Shown: piece by piece, positions 11,276-21,686 of the stretch | Layout of the letters: the number at the start of each line of letters is the position of its first letter | Position numbering within the stretch: position 1 is the stretch's first letter | Origin: Daphnia pulex | Taxonomy: Eukaryota; Arthropoda; Branchiopoda; Diplostraca; Daphniidae | DNA: 64,000 nt | Reading direction: 5' to 3' | Assembly (NCBI RefSeq): GCF_021134715.1 | Contig: NC_060023.1 | Location: 11,842,001-11,906,000, forward strand | The notes under the pieces: generated by a model | Database searches by the model: none | What the model was told of the DNA's origin: nothing | Seen by the model: only the letters and a program-made list of their open reading frames with translations | Translations under genes and position numbers: made by a program

Positions 11276-12857
11276 TAATTATTCTCCTAATTTAATTAAA
11301 AATTTTATTTGTGGCGCTCACGTTGAAATAGAAGTAAACAAAAAATAAGTAATTTATTTCTTTTATTTCAGAGCAATCAGTAATACGTATTAATATGAAT
11401 CCATGTCTCTGTGTTGCTCTGAATTGTGATACTGGTTGAATAGTTGAAATGCACTAATGCAGCCAGAGCCAGTTAAAGGCTCTGATGCAGCCTCTGATCT
11501 GATCTTCTTCACATTTGATTATTAGGTGGCATCAAGCTTCATCAATTGGCAACATCCCTAGTTCGCTAACTAGTTCAACTTAGTTTGACGAAAGTTAGTC
11601 TGTACTCTGTAGGCTGCGTCTTCCGGTCCAGACGGATTAAAAATTCACGTCGGTCGACGGTCATAGAGTAGACCTGGAGTAGACCCAGGATTGAGGCTTC
11701 CAAGTTCCAACTCAACGTAGTGTCATGTACACTGAAGTTTCATCATTTGGACATTTGAATGATTTAATTGTAGTAAGCAATTGCCCAATCTTATATCTTA
11801 ATAACTGCGAACGGGTGTACACGTGGTGGAGCAGTCAAGGAAATGTTGAAAACACAACCGGATTCCCTCGCCAGAATTCCAGAACAAGAAGCCAGGCATA
11901 AATGGTTTGGATTGGATTTCAATTTCTGCATGTTGAAAACATTTTGTGCCACAAGAAAATTAAATTCTGTGAGTACATCTAGGGCTTATCACCATCGTTC
12001 ACCTAAGTCTAGGTTTTTTCCACTTCATTACAGCATCCAGTGGTGAAGAACAAGTGAACTTGGGCATTCAGTGTATGCCACACCCCAACCTGAACTGCTG
12101 GAGGTACACAAAATGTTTTGCCCTGAAGTTTACATGTGTATCAATGCTGACCATAGTTTCTCTTCCACATCAGGCCTAAATGTATCACTGATGAAGACAA
12201 ACGAGAAAAACTATGGCAACTGGATATATCGACGGTGGTGCCGGTGCTGTGGGGGCAGTCAGCAGTAAGCCAGGGGTCGCCGGACCGAAAAGTGGAGTTT
12301 GATGACTTAAAAATCTTTTGACTCTGCAGACACACATGAGCAACATGATTATTGGGTAAGGCAATTGCAACCTTTCATTGTGTGTGCGTTTTCATTAAAA
12401 AAAATTAACATGTTCTATATTGATTAATGAAATTTCTCTTCTCAGCTAATCGTTTGATCTACAAACATCCAACTGAACAGGTATTGAAGGATAGTGTTTA
12501 AAAGGTGGGAAATGGATGGAAAATTTTGTACGATAAAATGCTGCATATCATTATAACGATGGCACAGGTATGCTGTATTTCTTCAATGGCCAAAATTTAA
12601 ATTCAATTCTCTGGTTGTGAGAATAGTGAGTGTTGGTGGCCCAACCTAATTTGAATAACATTAAGCTTTTGAGTCGAATCTATAGAGTAACGTGATGGCT
12701 CGCAGTCCTTTTAAAGATGATAATTTAACTTGTATTTTACAATTGATACATTGAATTGCAATCCTAAAACTTTTGACAGGATAAATTTGTGTCATCCACT
12801 GCTTCGTGAAGATGTGTTAGAGTGAAACACTGTTCAATTGTTGACTTTGTTTCCTTT
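11276..12857. other. Region without a recognisable gene
   Basis: About 1.6 kb between the COA8-like fragment and the outer edge of the left palindrome arm. There are splice-like signals and short open frames, but none joins into a protein with family features. It may contain an untranslated transcript or decayed sequence. Confidence 0.35.
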
Positions 12858-12875
12858 AAGTGAGTTTTAAGCCAT

Positions 12876-13212
12876 TTGGTATTAATTTGATATTGTTTTT
12901 TGTAAACCCATCCCCGGCAACGTCAACCTGCAGAAGGAAGAGGCCAGTTTGCATGTCCTTCACTTTCGAAGGTCACTGAGATCATTACGTAAAACTGTCA
13001 ATGTTGTGGTGTAGAGGTTGGGTAAGAAAGGCAAGTTTTACATAACCATTTGGTATTAATTTGATATTGTTTTTTTGTAAACCCATCCCCAGCAACGTCA
13101 ACCTGCGGGAGGAAAGGCCAGTTTGTACGTCATTCAACCGAAGGTCACGGAGATCATTACATAGAATTGGTAAAACTTTCTTGCAGTGGTGTAGAGGTTG
13201 GGTGAGAACGAC
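12876..13212 (+). repeat. Tandem ~170-bp duplication upstream of the repeat gene (left arm)
   Basis: Two adjacent copies, about 12,876–13,046 and 13,047–13,212, each begin CATTTGGTATTAATTTGATA and end near GTGTAGAGGTTGGGT. They share the CCCATCCCC and CAACGTCAACCTGC blocks. The doublet lies just upstream of the TATA box, so it may carry regulatory sites. It is mirrored at about 21,330–21,670 in the right arm. Confidence 0.7.
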
Positions 13213-13288
13213 ACGTGTTGCAACATTATCAAGTAGGTCTACAATTGCCGCAAGGCTTGAGTTGAGAGGTAAGGGTGAGAAAAAGTCG

Positions 13289-13324
13289 TATAAAAGGAGA
13301 GAGAAAAGGCCACAGTGATCAGTC
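13289..13324 (+). promoter_or_regulatory. TATA box and TCAGT initiator (left arm)
   Basis: TATAAAAGG starts at 13,289 and a TCAGT arthropod initiator lies at 13,320–13,324, a spacing of about 31 bp. This is a textbook focused core promoter for the repeat-protein gene downstream. Confidence 0.75.
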
Positions 13325-13398
13325 GAGTTAGGATCTCCGACACGGGAACAACTGCAGCGCACCAGATGACTTCTTCATCTCATTATCAGTTCGCAATC

Positions 13399-13790
13399 AT
13401 GGGTAAATAATCAATTTTAATTCGAGTCGTGAATGAATTCTATCTTATGTTAGTTATTGAAATGACTAGTTGTATTCGAAAATTAATTTTTAAATCGTTT
13501 ATTGTATTGTTAACTATGACGCCGTGCTGCAGTTGGGTGTTGCATCGTTGATGTCGACCACGAGAGAAAATCATACTGCAACATACTCTGCTCCATCTTA
13601 AAACATGGGTAAATATTCTGTTTGTTTTTAACATGGAGTTGTGAATCATTCCATATTTTTCTATTCGTTAATTTACTAGTTCTAACTAATAATTAATGTT
13701 AAATTATTTTTTGTCTAGTTGACTATGGGTCGTGCTGCTGTTGGGTGTTGTATCGTTGATGGCTGGGGCGATCACGGGGTACCGATGTAT
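13399..13790 (+). repeat. Duplicated first exon and intron of the repeat gene (left arm)
   Basis: The segment from ATGGGTAAAT (13,399) to the GTTGATG block (about 13,555) is repeated from ATGGGTAAAT (about 13,607) to GTTGATGG (about 13,762). Each copy contains an ATGG|GTAAAT start-plus-donor, an intron with an ACTAGT block, and a GTGCTGC/TTGGGTGTTG stretch. Read in one frame, that stretch would encode a hydrophobic signal-peptide core. Confidence 0.6.
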
Positions 13791-14401
13791 TTGAGTGTGG
13801 TGGTACCAAACCGCAACGCCGCCGCTTTACTACACAACGAAGTCAACATACGGAACATGTACTTCTCGAGGCCCCTAAATACTACACCACCAAGGCTCTA
13901 AGTATTAAACTAAAACCTACCGATGCCTCATCTAACTATACTAATGCTCCCATGTACTATTCTGTTCCCAGCTACTACACCGAGGATCTAACTTGTTACA
14001 TCACCGAAACGCCCAAATACTGCACTACAACCTACGTTGCCCCAGCTTACACCACGAAGGGAGCCGAGTACTACACCACGAAGGGAGCCGAGTACTACAC
14101 CACGAAGGGAGCCGAGTACTACACCACGAAGGGAGCCGAGTACTACACCACGAAGGGAGCCGAGTACTACACCACGAAGGGAGCCGAGTACTACACCACG
14201 AAGGGAGCCGAGTACTACACCACGAAGGGAGCCGAGTACTACACCACGAAGGGAGCCGAGTACTACACCACGAAGGGAGCCGAGTACTACACCACTACTT
14301 ACGCTACTACCACTTACTACACCGAAGCACCTAAGTATTACTCTGCCCCGAGTTATTACAACACTAAGGCAGCCGCAACTTACTACATGGAGCTTCCTTA
14401 A
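13760..14401 (+). CDS. Tyr/Thr-rich tandem-repeat protein, left copy
   Basis: The open frame from 13,760 (first ATG 13,952) to the stop at 14,399–14,401 encodes 149 aa from that ATG. After MYYSVPSYYTED there are ten perfect 8-residue units TTKGAEYY (14,051–14,290), then TTYATTTYYTEAPKYYSAPS and a short tail. The composition (Tyr, Thr, Lys, Pro) resembles extracellular structural or adhesive proteins, and similar YYT/EAPKYY repeats are, from memory, common in Daphnia; the function is unknown. A good TATA/initiator promoter lies upstream. However, the hydrophobic, signal-like stretch at 13,729–13,775 is in a different frame from the repeats, and the repeat frame meets a stop at 13,757. The 5' end is therefore either decayed or reached by splicing I cannot resolve. 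AATAAA is at about 14,494. Confidence 0.55.
   Translation, partial: WLGRSRGTDVFECGGTKPQRRRFTTQRSQHTEHVLLEAPKYYTTKALSIKLKPTDASSNYTNAPMYYSVPSYYTEDLTCYITETPKYCTTTYVAPAYTTKGAEYYTTKGAEYYTTKGAEYYTTKGAEYYTTKGAEYYTTKGAEYYTTKGAEYYTTKGAEYYTTKGAEYYTTKGAEYYTTTYATTTYYTEAPKYYSAPSYYNTKAAATYYMELP
14051..14290 (+). repeat. 24-bp coding minisatellite, 10 units
   Basis: Ten head-to-tail copies of the 24-bp unit ACCACGAAGGGAGCCGAGTA plus CTAC, identical to one another, each encoding TTKGAEYY. The perfect identity suggests recent unequal exchange or slippage. Confidence 0.97.
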
Positions 14402-14855
14402 TGTCAGAGCCGACTATTTGAGTTTATTATTATTTGTCGGTGGTCTTCATGATCATTGGTCACTGGGAGTTAATTGTTGATCTTAAATGAGTAAATAAAA
14501 ATATTAATGCGGGTAATTCTTTTGCAAGACTTCAATGGTAGTAACTTCAAGCCTGTCAACGTTGTTTCATGTCTCAATGGTGATTACTGCCATAGTCACT
14601 CTACATACGGACATGTTCTAGCGGTTTAACGATGATATTTCAAGGGTAAGTTACGAACAAACTTGTAACTGTTGGATCTGTTAAAGGGGAAGTGACTGAT
14701 CTTGGTAATTCCTAAACAAGACTTGGTATAAATTAAAAGACAATGAACAAAAAACTTATAAAAAGAATTGTGTTATATTGTCCCACCTCCACCCACAATT
14801 CCACCACATTTTACAATCACATACACATATACATACATACATACACTTGAGTTAA

Positions 14856-15118
14856 CCCGTTGGCTGCCACGCCATACAACCCGTAGGTTGCTTTCTACTA
14901 ATCTACGTGCCACGTCTGAAGGATCCATGACCAAGTGGGACTTGCCATTGCTGACAAGTCCGTGCTGACAAGGGGAGGACTAAGGTGCATTGCCTTTTAA
15001 CAGGCTTGCCTTGCGGCAAAGTTTGGGCTTGGCGACTCCCCGACCCTGCGGCTTTTAAACCACGAGACCGAACAGCGCGGCCCGTGCAGTGGAGGACAAA
15101 GGTGTGGCAGCCAACGGG
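14856..15118 (+). mobile_element. piggyBac-type MITE in TTAA (left arm)
   Basis: This 263-bp element is bounded by TTAA on both sides (14,852–14,855 and 15,119–15,122). It has perfect terminal inverted repeats CCCGTTGGCTGCCAC / GTGGCAGCCAACGGG. A TTAA target duplication and ends that begin CCC are the signature of piggyBac transposition. There is no transposase ORF, so it is non-autonomous. Confidence 0.85.
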
Positions 15119-15340
15119 TTAACTAACACAAACACAAACACAATACGATGATCCACATTGATGACGAGTCTCGGTGTCGGTCGCGATTTCACCGAGTTTC
15201 GTTCGCACCAGGAGCAGGGGCAACATCCAACGGAGACCGGTGACGATTGTCAAAGATGAGAAAATCCATCTTCTCGACGTCTCCTCTGCATTACCTGAAT
15301 CAAGACAAACAATTCTTATTAAGTGACATGCCAATAAAAG
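15119..15340. other. Transcribed-looking block with splice-like end (left arm)
   Basis: The mirror copy at 18,813–19,013 is open for about 66 codons, and here a similar frame is open on the minus strand. I do not recognise the protein and cannot show it is coding. Confidence 0.2.
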
Positions 15341-15459
15341 TTACATAATAGTCACATAATACATATGGGATCATTGATCTGTTTTTTTTTGCTCAAAACT
15401 TCAAAGGCGCGCTTTAAATTGCTTAAAATCTACCTAAGAATATTGAGAACTGTACACAT

Positions 15460-15847
15460 AACAAAGCTCACTTGCTAGTCTAAAAAAAAAATTCCGGAAG
15501 TAGACCGGAAGTAACCACAGCGCCTCAACCATTGAGCTGTCATCAAATTAAACCACATATTCGTGATCTCCATGAAATTTGGGGTCGATTAGGTGTGATT
15601 TAAACGAAATCCAAAATTTGGCCAAAATCGAGAATTTTCCTGAACTATAGTTCAGGAAAATTTTCGAAACCGGAAGTACGAAAACGTAAAAAAGATAACA
15701 TGAACTTTACCACAAATTTTACGAGGATCACGAATATGTGGTTCTTTTGCTCCTCAAATGAATATTTACTGAACTACAGACTGAAATGAGCAAACCGGAA
15801 GTAGAAAAAAAAGCAAAATTTCGAAAATTTAACAAGTGAGCTTTGTT
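15460..15847 (+). mobile_element. Fold-back MITE (left arm)
   Basis: A 388-bp element with terminal inverted repeats AACAAAGCTCACTTG / CAAGTGAGCTTTGTT. Its interior is also largely self-complementary: CCACATATTCGTGATC near the left pairs with GATCACGAATATGTGG near the right, and the centre is a perfect palindrome around CCTGAACTATAGTTCAGG (about 15,641–15,658). There is no ORF. The superfamily is not clear, since no certain target duplication is visible. Confidence 0.75.
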
Positions 15848-16991
15848 GCTAGCATAGTAATCGTCAGTTATCACTAAATATTTCAAAAAAATAACTGCCG
15901 ATAAATGTTAAAAGACATGTGCAAAGTTCCTGAAACTGACTGTTTTGACAGCTGCAAATTTTCAAAAAGCCATCTAGCGTTGGAAAAAAGAAACTTCAAT
16001 ATTAAACTTCGTTGGCGCGTAAGAAGGGCCTGATTTTGGAAACTACTACACGGACAGAGTCTAACTCAACTAGACTATTGGTAGATAACCTACGAAAATA
16101 AGTCAAATGTTGGGTACCTGGGCATAATCCCGTGGTGAATGATGACAGGTGTGTCACAGGCTCACAGCGGGCGGAAGCGAACACTGAAGTAATTTAATTC
16201 GTCAATGAAGCACAAGAAGCAGCGTACGTCGTGAAGATAAGGACCCAGACGTTGGTAGAAGTCCTTCTTCTTTCTTGGATACAAAAACCAGCGTTGGCTC
16301 AGGACTCACGATTCCATGAAGAATCTGCGTTGTAGATTGAAACTGGCGGCCGACTCGCGATCTCAGAGGACGTCATAAATAGTTCTGTAAAAATGAGTTG
16401 GGAATTAAAAGGAAGCTTAAACAAAATTAACTCATAGTAGCATGGCAAAAGGTGATAATGATGTTTACCTTTATCATTTGGGTGACGAATTCAGAAAGAC
16501 ATTAGACTTTGATCAAGCAGATCTGGAAATGTACTAAATACACCTCTTCATGTACATTCACTGAAACTGGAACTGTAATTAGCAATTGGATAAGGAAAAT
16601 TATTTATATTATTTACAAATTTACATATGAAAAACAAAACTCTACCTATCTCTCAGCTGGGTTGCCTTCTGAGCGGCTGTAGAAACAGTTGTACACTCGA
16701 CAAACAATCTGACACAGGTTACACTTGCAACTTGCAAGATTCAGAAAAGATCCTATGGTCCATGCACAAGAACTTTGTCTAATTCCACTGTATGTAGGCT
16801 TCAAATATGAGTTTCAGGGTTTTGACAGCATAAGGATCCAATGGATGGAAAGCAACTTTAGCACTAAGTCAACTTGTTGGAATGACGGACTGACTTTCTA
16901 GAATTTAAAGAGATGGATGTAATATTTCAAAATAAAGAAACAAGGTCAAGATAAACCTACACCATAAACCTACAAACGAAGTTCAATTGAG

Positions 16992-17156
16992 TATTCGGAA
17001 TCACAAAAGGGTTCTATTAACGGTGGAGTTCTTCTGTCAGCAACCCTTATTTACTGACCGCTAGATGCCACTGTTTTCAATTGATTTTGTCATACGGCCT
17101 GCATCATGAAACATGGCGAAACAAATTGTTGCTATTTACTTATTTTTCTGTGAATT
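16992..17156. other. Spacer (loop) of the inverted repeat
   Basis: About 165 bp that does not pair between the arms, although a few bases at each edge still resemble each other. No gene or mobile-element feature is visible in it. Confidence 0.7.
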
Positions 17157-18284
17157 CTCAATTGAACTTCGTTTGTGTAAGTTTATCTTGACCTAGTTTC
17201 CTTATTTTTTTATCTATTACATCCATTTCTTCAAATTCTAGAAAGTCAGTCCGTCATTCCAACAAGTTGACTTAGTGCTCAGTCACTTTCCATCCATTAA
17301 ATCCTTATGCTGTCAAAAGCCTGAAACTCATATTTGAAGCCTGCATACAGTGGAATTAGACAAAAGTTTTTGTGCATGGACCATGGATCTTTTCTGAATC
17401 TTGCAAGTGTAACCTGTGTCAGAATGTTTGTCGAGTGTCCAACTGTTTCTACAGCCGCTCAGAAGGCAACCCAGCTGAGAGATAGGTAGAGTTTTGTTTT
17501 TCATATGTAAATTTGTAAATAATTTAGATAATTTTCCTTATCCAATTGCTAATTACAGTTCCAGTTTCAGTGAATGTACATGAAGAGTGTGAAGTGTATT
17601 TAGTACATTTACCAGATCTGCTTGATGAAAGTCAAATGCCTTACTGAATTCGTCACCCAAATGATAAAGGTAAACATCATTATCACCTTTTACCATGCTA
17701 CTATGAGTTAATTTTGTTTAAGCTTCCTTTTAATTCCCAACTCATTTTTACAGAACTATTTATGACGTCCTCTGAGATCGCGAGTCGGCCGCCAGTTTCA
17801 ATCTACAACGCAGTTTCTTCATGGAATCGTGAGTCCTGAACCAACGCTGGTTTTTGTCCATGACAGAAGAAGGACTTCTACCAACGTTCGGGTCCTTATC
17901 TTCACCACGTACGCTGCTTCTTGTGCTTCATTGGCGAATTAAATCACTTCAGTGTTCGCTTCCGCCCGCTGTGACACACCTGTCATCATTCACCACGGGA
18001 TTATGCCCAGGTACCCAACATTTGACTTATTTTCGTAGGTTATCTACCAATAGTCTAGTTGAGTTAGATTTAGTCTGTCCGTGTAGTAGTTTCCAAAATC
18101 AGGCCCTTCTTTCGCGCCAACAAAGTTTAACATTGAAGTTTCTTTTTTCCAACGCTAGATGGCTTTTTGAAAATTTGCAGCTGTCAAAACAGTCAGTTTC
18201 AGAAACTTTGCACATGTCTTTTAACATTTATCGGCAGTTATTTTTTTGAAATATTTAGTGATAACTGACGATTACTATGCCAGT

Positions 18285-18672
18285 AACAAAGCTCACTTGT
18301 TAAATTTTCGATATTTTGCTTTTTTTTTCTACTTTCGGTTTGCTCATTTCAGTCTGTAGTTCAGTAAATATTCATTCGAGGAGCAAACGAACCACATATT
18401 CGTGATCCTCGTAAAATTTGTGGTAAAGTTCATGTTATATTTTTTACGTTTTCGTACTTCCGGTTTCGAAAATTTTCCTGAACTATAGTTCAGGAAAATT
18501 CTCGATTTTGGCCAAATTTTGGATTTCGTTTAAATCACATCTAATCGACCCCAAATTTCATGGAGATCACGAATATGTGGTTTAATTTGATGACAGCTCA
18601 ATGGTTGAGGCGCTGTGGTTACTTCCGGTCTACTTCCGGATTTTTTTTTTAGACTAGCAAGTGAGCTTTGTT
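18285..18672 (-). mobile_element. Fold-back MITE (right arm)
   Basis: The mirror copy of the element at 15,460–15,847, with the same length and the same terminal and internal inverted repeats. Confidence 0.75.
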
Positions 18673-19013
18673 ATGTGTACAGTTCTTAATATTGCAAGCT
18701 TGTTTTTAAGTTTTAAAAATTGCATTTCTAAATGTTTGAGCTAAAAAACCAGATCGATGTGCCTATATGTATTATGTAACTTTTATTGGCATGTCACTTT
18801 ATTAAGTAAGAATTGTTTTGTTTTTATTCAGGTAATGCAGAGGAGACGTCGAGAAGATGGATTTTCCCATCTTTAACAATCGTCACCGGTCTCCGTCGGA
18901 CGTTGCCCCTGCTCCTGGTGCGAACGAAACTCGGTGGAATCGCGACCGACACCGAGACTCGTCATCAACGTGGATCATCATATTGTTGGTATTATTGTGT
19001 TTGTGTTAGTTAA

Positions 19014-19276
19014 CCCGTTGGCTGCCACACCTTTGTCCTCCACTGCACGGGCCGCGCTGTTCGGTCTCGTGGTTTAAAAGCCGCGGGGTCGGGGAGTCGC
19101 CAAGCCCAAACTTTGCCGCAAGGCAAGCCTGTTAAAAGGCAATGCACCTTAGTCCTCCCCTTGTCAGCACGGACTTGTCAGCAATGGCAAGTCCCACTTG
19201 GTCATGGATCCTTCAGACGTGGCACGTAGATTAGTAGAAAGCAACCTACGGGTTGTATGGCGTGGCAGCCAACGGG
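19014..19276 (-). mobile_element. piggyBac-type MITE in TTAA (right arm)
   Basis: The mirror copy of 14,856–15,118: 263 bp, TTAA at 19,010–19,013 and 19,277–19,280, same CCCGTTGGCTGCCAC inverted repeats. Confidence 0.85.
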
Positions 19277-19752
19277 TTAACTTAAATGTATGTATGTATA
19301 TGTGTATGTGATTGTAAAATGTGGTGGAATTGTGGGTGGAGGTGGGACAATATAACACAATTCTTTTTATAAGTTTTTTGTTCATTATCTTTTAGTTTAT
19401 ACCAAGTCTTGTTTAGGAATTATCTCAACTTTTAAGTCTTTCATTTATACCAAGATCAGTCACTTCCCTTTAACAGATCCAACAGTTACAAGTTTGTTCG
19501 TAACTTACCCTTGAAATATCATCGTTAAACCGCTAGAACATGTCCGTATGTAGAGTGACTATGGCAGTAATCACCATTGAGACATGAAACAACGTTGACA
19601 GGCTTGAAGTTACTACTATTGAAGTCTTGCAAAAGAATTACCCGCATTAATATTTTTATTTACTCATTTAAGATCAACAATTAACTCCCAGTGACCAATG
19701 ATCATGAAGACCACCGACAAATAATAATAAACTCAAATAGTCGGCTCTGACA

Positions 19753-20586
19753 TTAAGGAAGCTCCATGTAGTAAGTTGCGGCTGCCTTAGTGTTGTAATA
19801 ACTCGGGGCAGAGTAATACTTAGGTGCTTCGGTGTAGTAAGTGGTAGTAGCGTAAGTAGTGGTGTAGTATTCGGCTCCCTTCGTGGTGTAGTACTCGGCT
19901 CCCTTCGTGGTGTAGTACTCGGCTCCCTTCGTGGTGTAGTACTCGGCTCCCTTCGTGGTGTAGTACTCGGCTCCCTTCGTGGTGTAGTACTCGGCTCCCT
20001 TCGTGGTGTAGTACTCGGCTCCCTTCGTGGTGTAGTACTCGGCTCCCTTCGTGGTGTAGTACTCGGCTCCCTTCGTGGTGTAGTACTCGGCTCCCTTCGT
20101 GGTGTAGTACTCGGCTCCCTTCGTGGTGTAGTACTCGGCTCCCTTCGTGGTGTAGTACTCGGCTCCCTTCGTGGTGTAGTACTCGGCTCCCTTCGTGGTG
20201 TAGTACTCGGCTCCCTTCGTGGTGTAGTACTCGGCTCCCTTCGTGGTGTAGTACTCGGCTCCCTTCGTGGTGTAGTACTCGGCTCCCTTCGTGGTGTAGT
20301 ACTCGGCTCCCTTCGTGGTGTAGTACTCGGCTCCCTTCGTGGTGTAGTACTCGGCTCCCTTCGTGGTGTAGTACTCGACTCCCTTCGTGGTGTAGTACTC
20401 GGCTACCTTCGTGGTGTAGTACTCGGCTACCTTCGTGGTGTAGTACTCGGCTACCTTCGCGGTGTAGTACTCGGCTCCCTTCGTGGTGTAAGCTGGGGCA
20501 ACGTAGGTTGTAGTGCAGTATTTGGGCGTTTCGGTGATGTAACAAGTTAGATCCTCGGTGTAGTAGCTGGGAACAGAATAGTACAT
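19753..20586 (-). CDS. Tyr/Thr-rich tandem-repeat protein, right copy
   Basis: The mirror paralogue of the left-arm gene: 277 aa from the ATG at 20,586. The N-terminal MYYSVPSYYTED block and the C-terminal TEAPKYYSAPS tail match the left copy, but there are 26 instead of 10 eight-residue units. Most units are identical TTKGAEYY; the variants (TAKVAE, TTKVAE, TTKGVE) cluster at the 5' end of the array, so expansion was in the middle or 3' part. Upstream, the same TATA/initiator and duplicated first exon occur in mirror image, with the same mismatch of frame between the signal-like stretch and the repeats. Two convergent copies across a palindrome can pair and convert each other. The function is unknown; a secreted structural role is a guess from composition. 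Confidence 0.55.
   Translation of the reverse strand: MYYSVPSYYTEDLTCYITETPKYCTTTYVAPAYTTKGAEYYTAKVAEYYTTKVAEYYTTKVAEYYTTKGVEYYTTKGAEYYTTKGAEYYTTKGAEYYTTKGAEYYTTKGAEYYTTKGAEYYTTKGAEYYTTKGAEYYTTKGAEYYTTKGAEYYTTKGAEYYTTKGAEYYTTKGAEYYTTKGAEYYTTKGAEYYTTKGAEYYTTKGAEYYTTKGAEYYTTKGAEYYTTKGAEYYTTKGAEYYTTTYATTTYYTEAPKYYSAPSYYNTKAAATYYMELP
19864..20487 (-). repeat. 24-bp coding minisatellite, 26 units
   Basis: Twenty-six head-to-tail copies of the same 24-bp unit as in the left arm, read on the minus strand. Variant units sit near the 20,350–20,487 end and the rest are almost perfect. Confidence 0.95.
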
Positions 20587-21218
20587 GGGAGCATTAGTAT
20601 AGTTAGATGAGGCATCGGTAGGTTTTAGTTTAATACTTAGAGCCTTGGTGGTGTAGTATTTAGGGGCCTCGGGAAGTACATGTTCCGTATGTTGACTTCG
20701 TTGTGTAGTAAAGCGGCGGCGTTGCGGTTTGGTACCACCACACTCAAATACATCGGTACCCCGTGATCGCCCCAGCCATCAACGATACAACACCCAACAG
20801 CAGCACGACCCATAGTCAACTAGACAAAAAATAATTTAACATTAATTATTAGTTAGAACTAGTAAATTAACGAATAGAAAAATATGGAATGATTCACAAC
20901 TCCATGTTAAAAACAAACAGAATATTTACCCATGTTTTAAGATGGAGCAGAGTATGTTGCAGTATGATTTTCTCTCGTGGTCGACATCAACGATGCAACA
21001 CCCAACTGCAGCACGGCGTCATAGTTAACAATACAATAAACGATTTAAAAATTAATTTTCGAATACAACTAGTCATTTCAATAACTAACATAAGATAGAA
21101 TTCATTCACGACTCGAATTAAAATTGATTATTTACCCATGATTGCGAACTGATAATGAGATGAAGAAGTCATCTGGTGCGCTGCAGTTGTTGCCGTGTCG
21201 TAGACGTTCACTCGACTG

Positions 21219-21249
21219 ATCACTGTGGCCTTTTCTCTCTCCTTTTATA
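21219..21249 (-). promoter_or_regulatory. TATA box and initiator (right arm)
   Basis: The mirror of the left-arm promoter: TATAAAAGG on the minus strand starts at 21,249, with the initiator about 30 bp downstream near 21,218. Confidence 0.7.
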
Positions 21250-21686
21250 CGACTTTTTCTCACCCTTACCTCTCAACTCAAGGCTTGCGGCAATTGTAGA
21301 CCTACTTGATAATGTTGCAACACGTGTCGTTCTCACCCAACCTCTACACCACTGCAAGAAAGTTTTACCAATTCTATGTAATGATCTCCGTGACCTTCGG
21401 TTGAATGACATACAAACTGGCCTTTCCTCCCGCAGGTTGACGTAGCTGGGGATGGGTTTACAAAAAACATTATCAAAATGAATACCAAATGGTTATGTAA
21501 AACTTGCCTTTCTTACCCAACCTCTACACCACAACATTGACAGTTTTACGTAATGATCTCAGTGACCTTCGAAAGTGAAGGACATGCAAACTGGCCTCTT
21601 CCTTCTGCTTCTGTAGGTTGACGTTGCCGGGGATGGGTCTACAAAAAACAATATCAAATTAATACCAAATGACTTAAAACTCACTT

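Larger units (their letters stand above)
12858..16991 (+). repeat. Left arm of a large inverted repeat
   Basis: The 4,134-bp left arm matches the reverse complement of 17,157–21,686. Landmarks appear in mirror order: a doubled ~170-bp motif, TATA/initiator, a duplicated first exon and intron, a 24-bp minisatellite ORF, a piggyBac-type MITE, a fold-back MITE, and a unique inner part ending GAAGTTCAATTGAG. The outer match begins at AAGTGAGTTTTAAG. Differences are scattered substitutions, small indels and the minisatellite length. Both MITEs are present in both arms, so they were inserted before the arm was copied or were homogenised later by gene conversion. Confidence 0.93.
17157..21686 (-). 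repeat. Right arm of a large inverted repeat
   Basis: The 4,530-bp right arm is the mirror copy of 12,858–16,991. It is about 396 bp longer, and 384 bp of that is 16 extra 24-bp minisatellite units. The rest is small indels. The outer boundary is at CTCACTT near 21,680–21,686, beyond which the two flanks differ. Confidence 0.93.

Noticed and set aside
14051-14290. Regular 24-bp repeats that could suggest a CRISPR-like array
   Set aside because: The units are contiguous, without unique spacers, and are in frame as coding sequence; this is a minisatellite in a eukaryotic gene.
13993-14480. Long open frames in the two other forward frames over the minisatellite (LHHEGSRV and TPRREPST repeats)
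   Set aside because: They are forced by the 24-bp periodicity. Only the TTKGAEYY frame has non-repeat flanks of matching composition, and start and stop close to them.
17854-18249. 131-aa plus-strand open frame in the right palindrome arm
   Set aside because: The mirrored position in the left arm is open only in part, and the frame runs into the fold-back MITE region. No family features.
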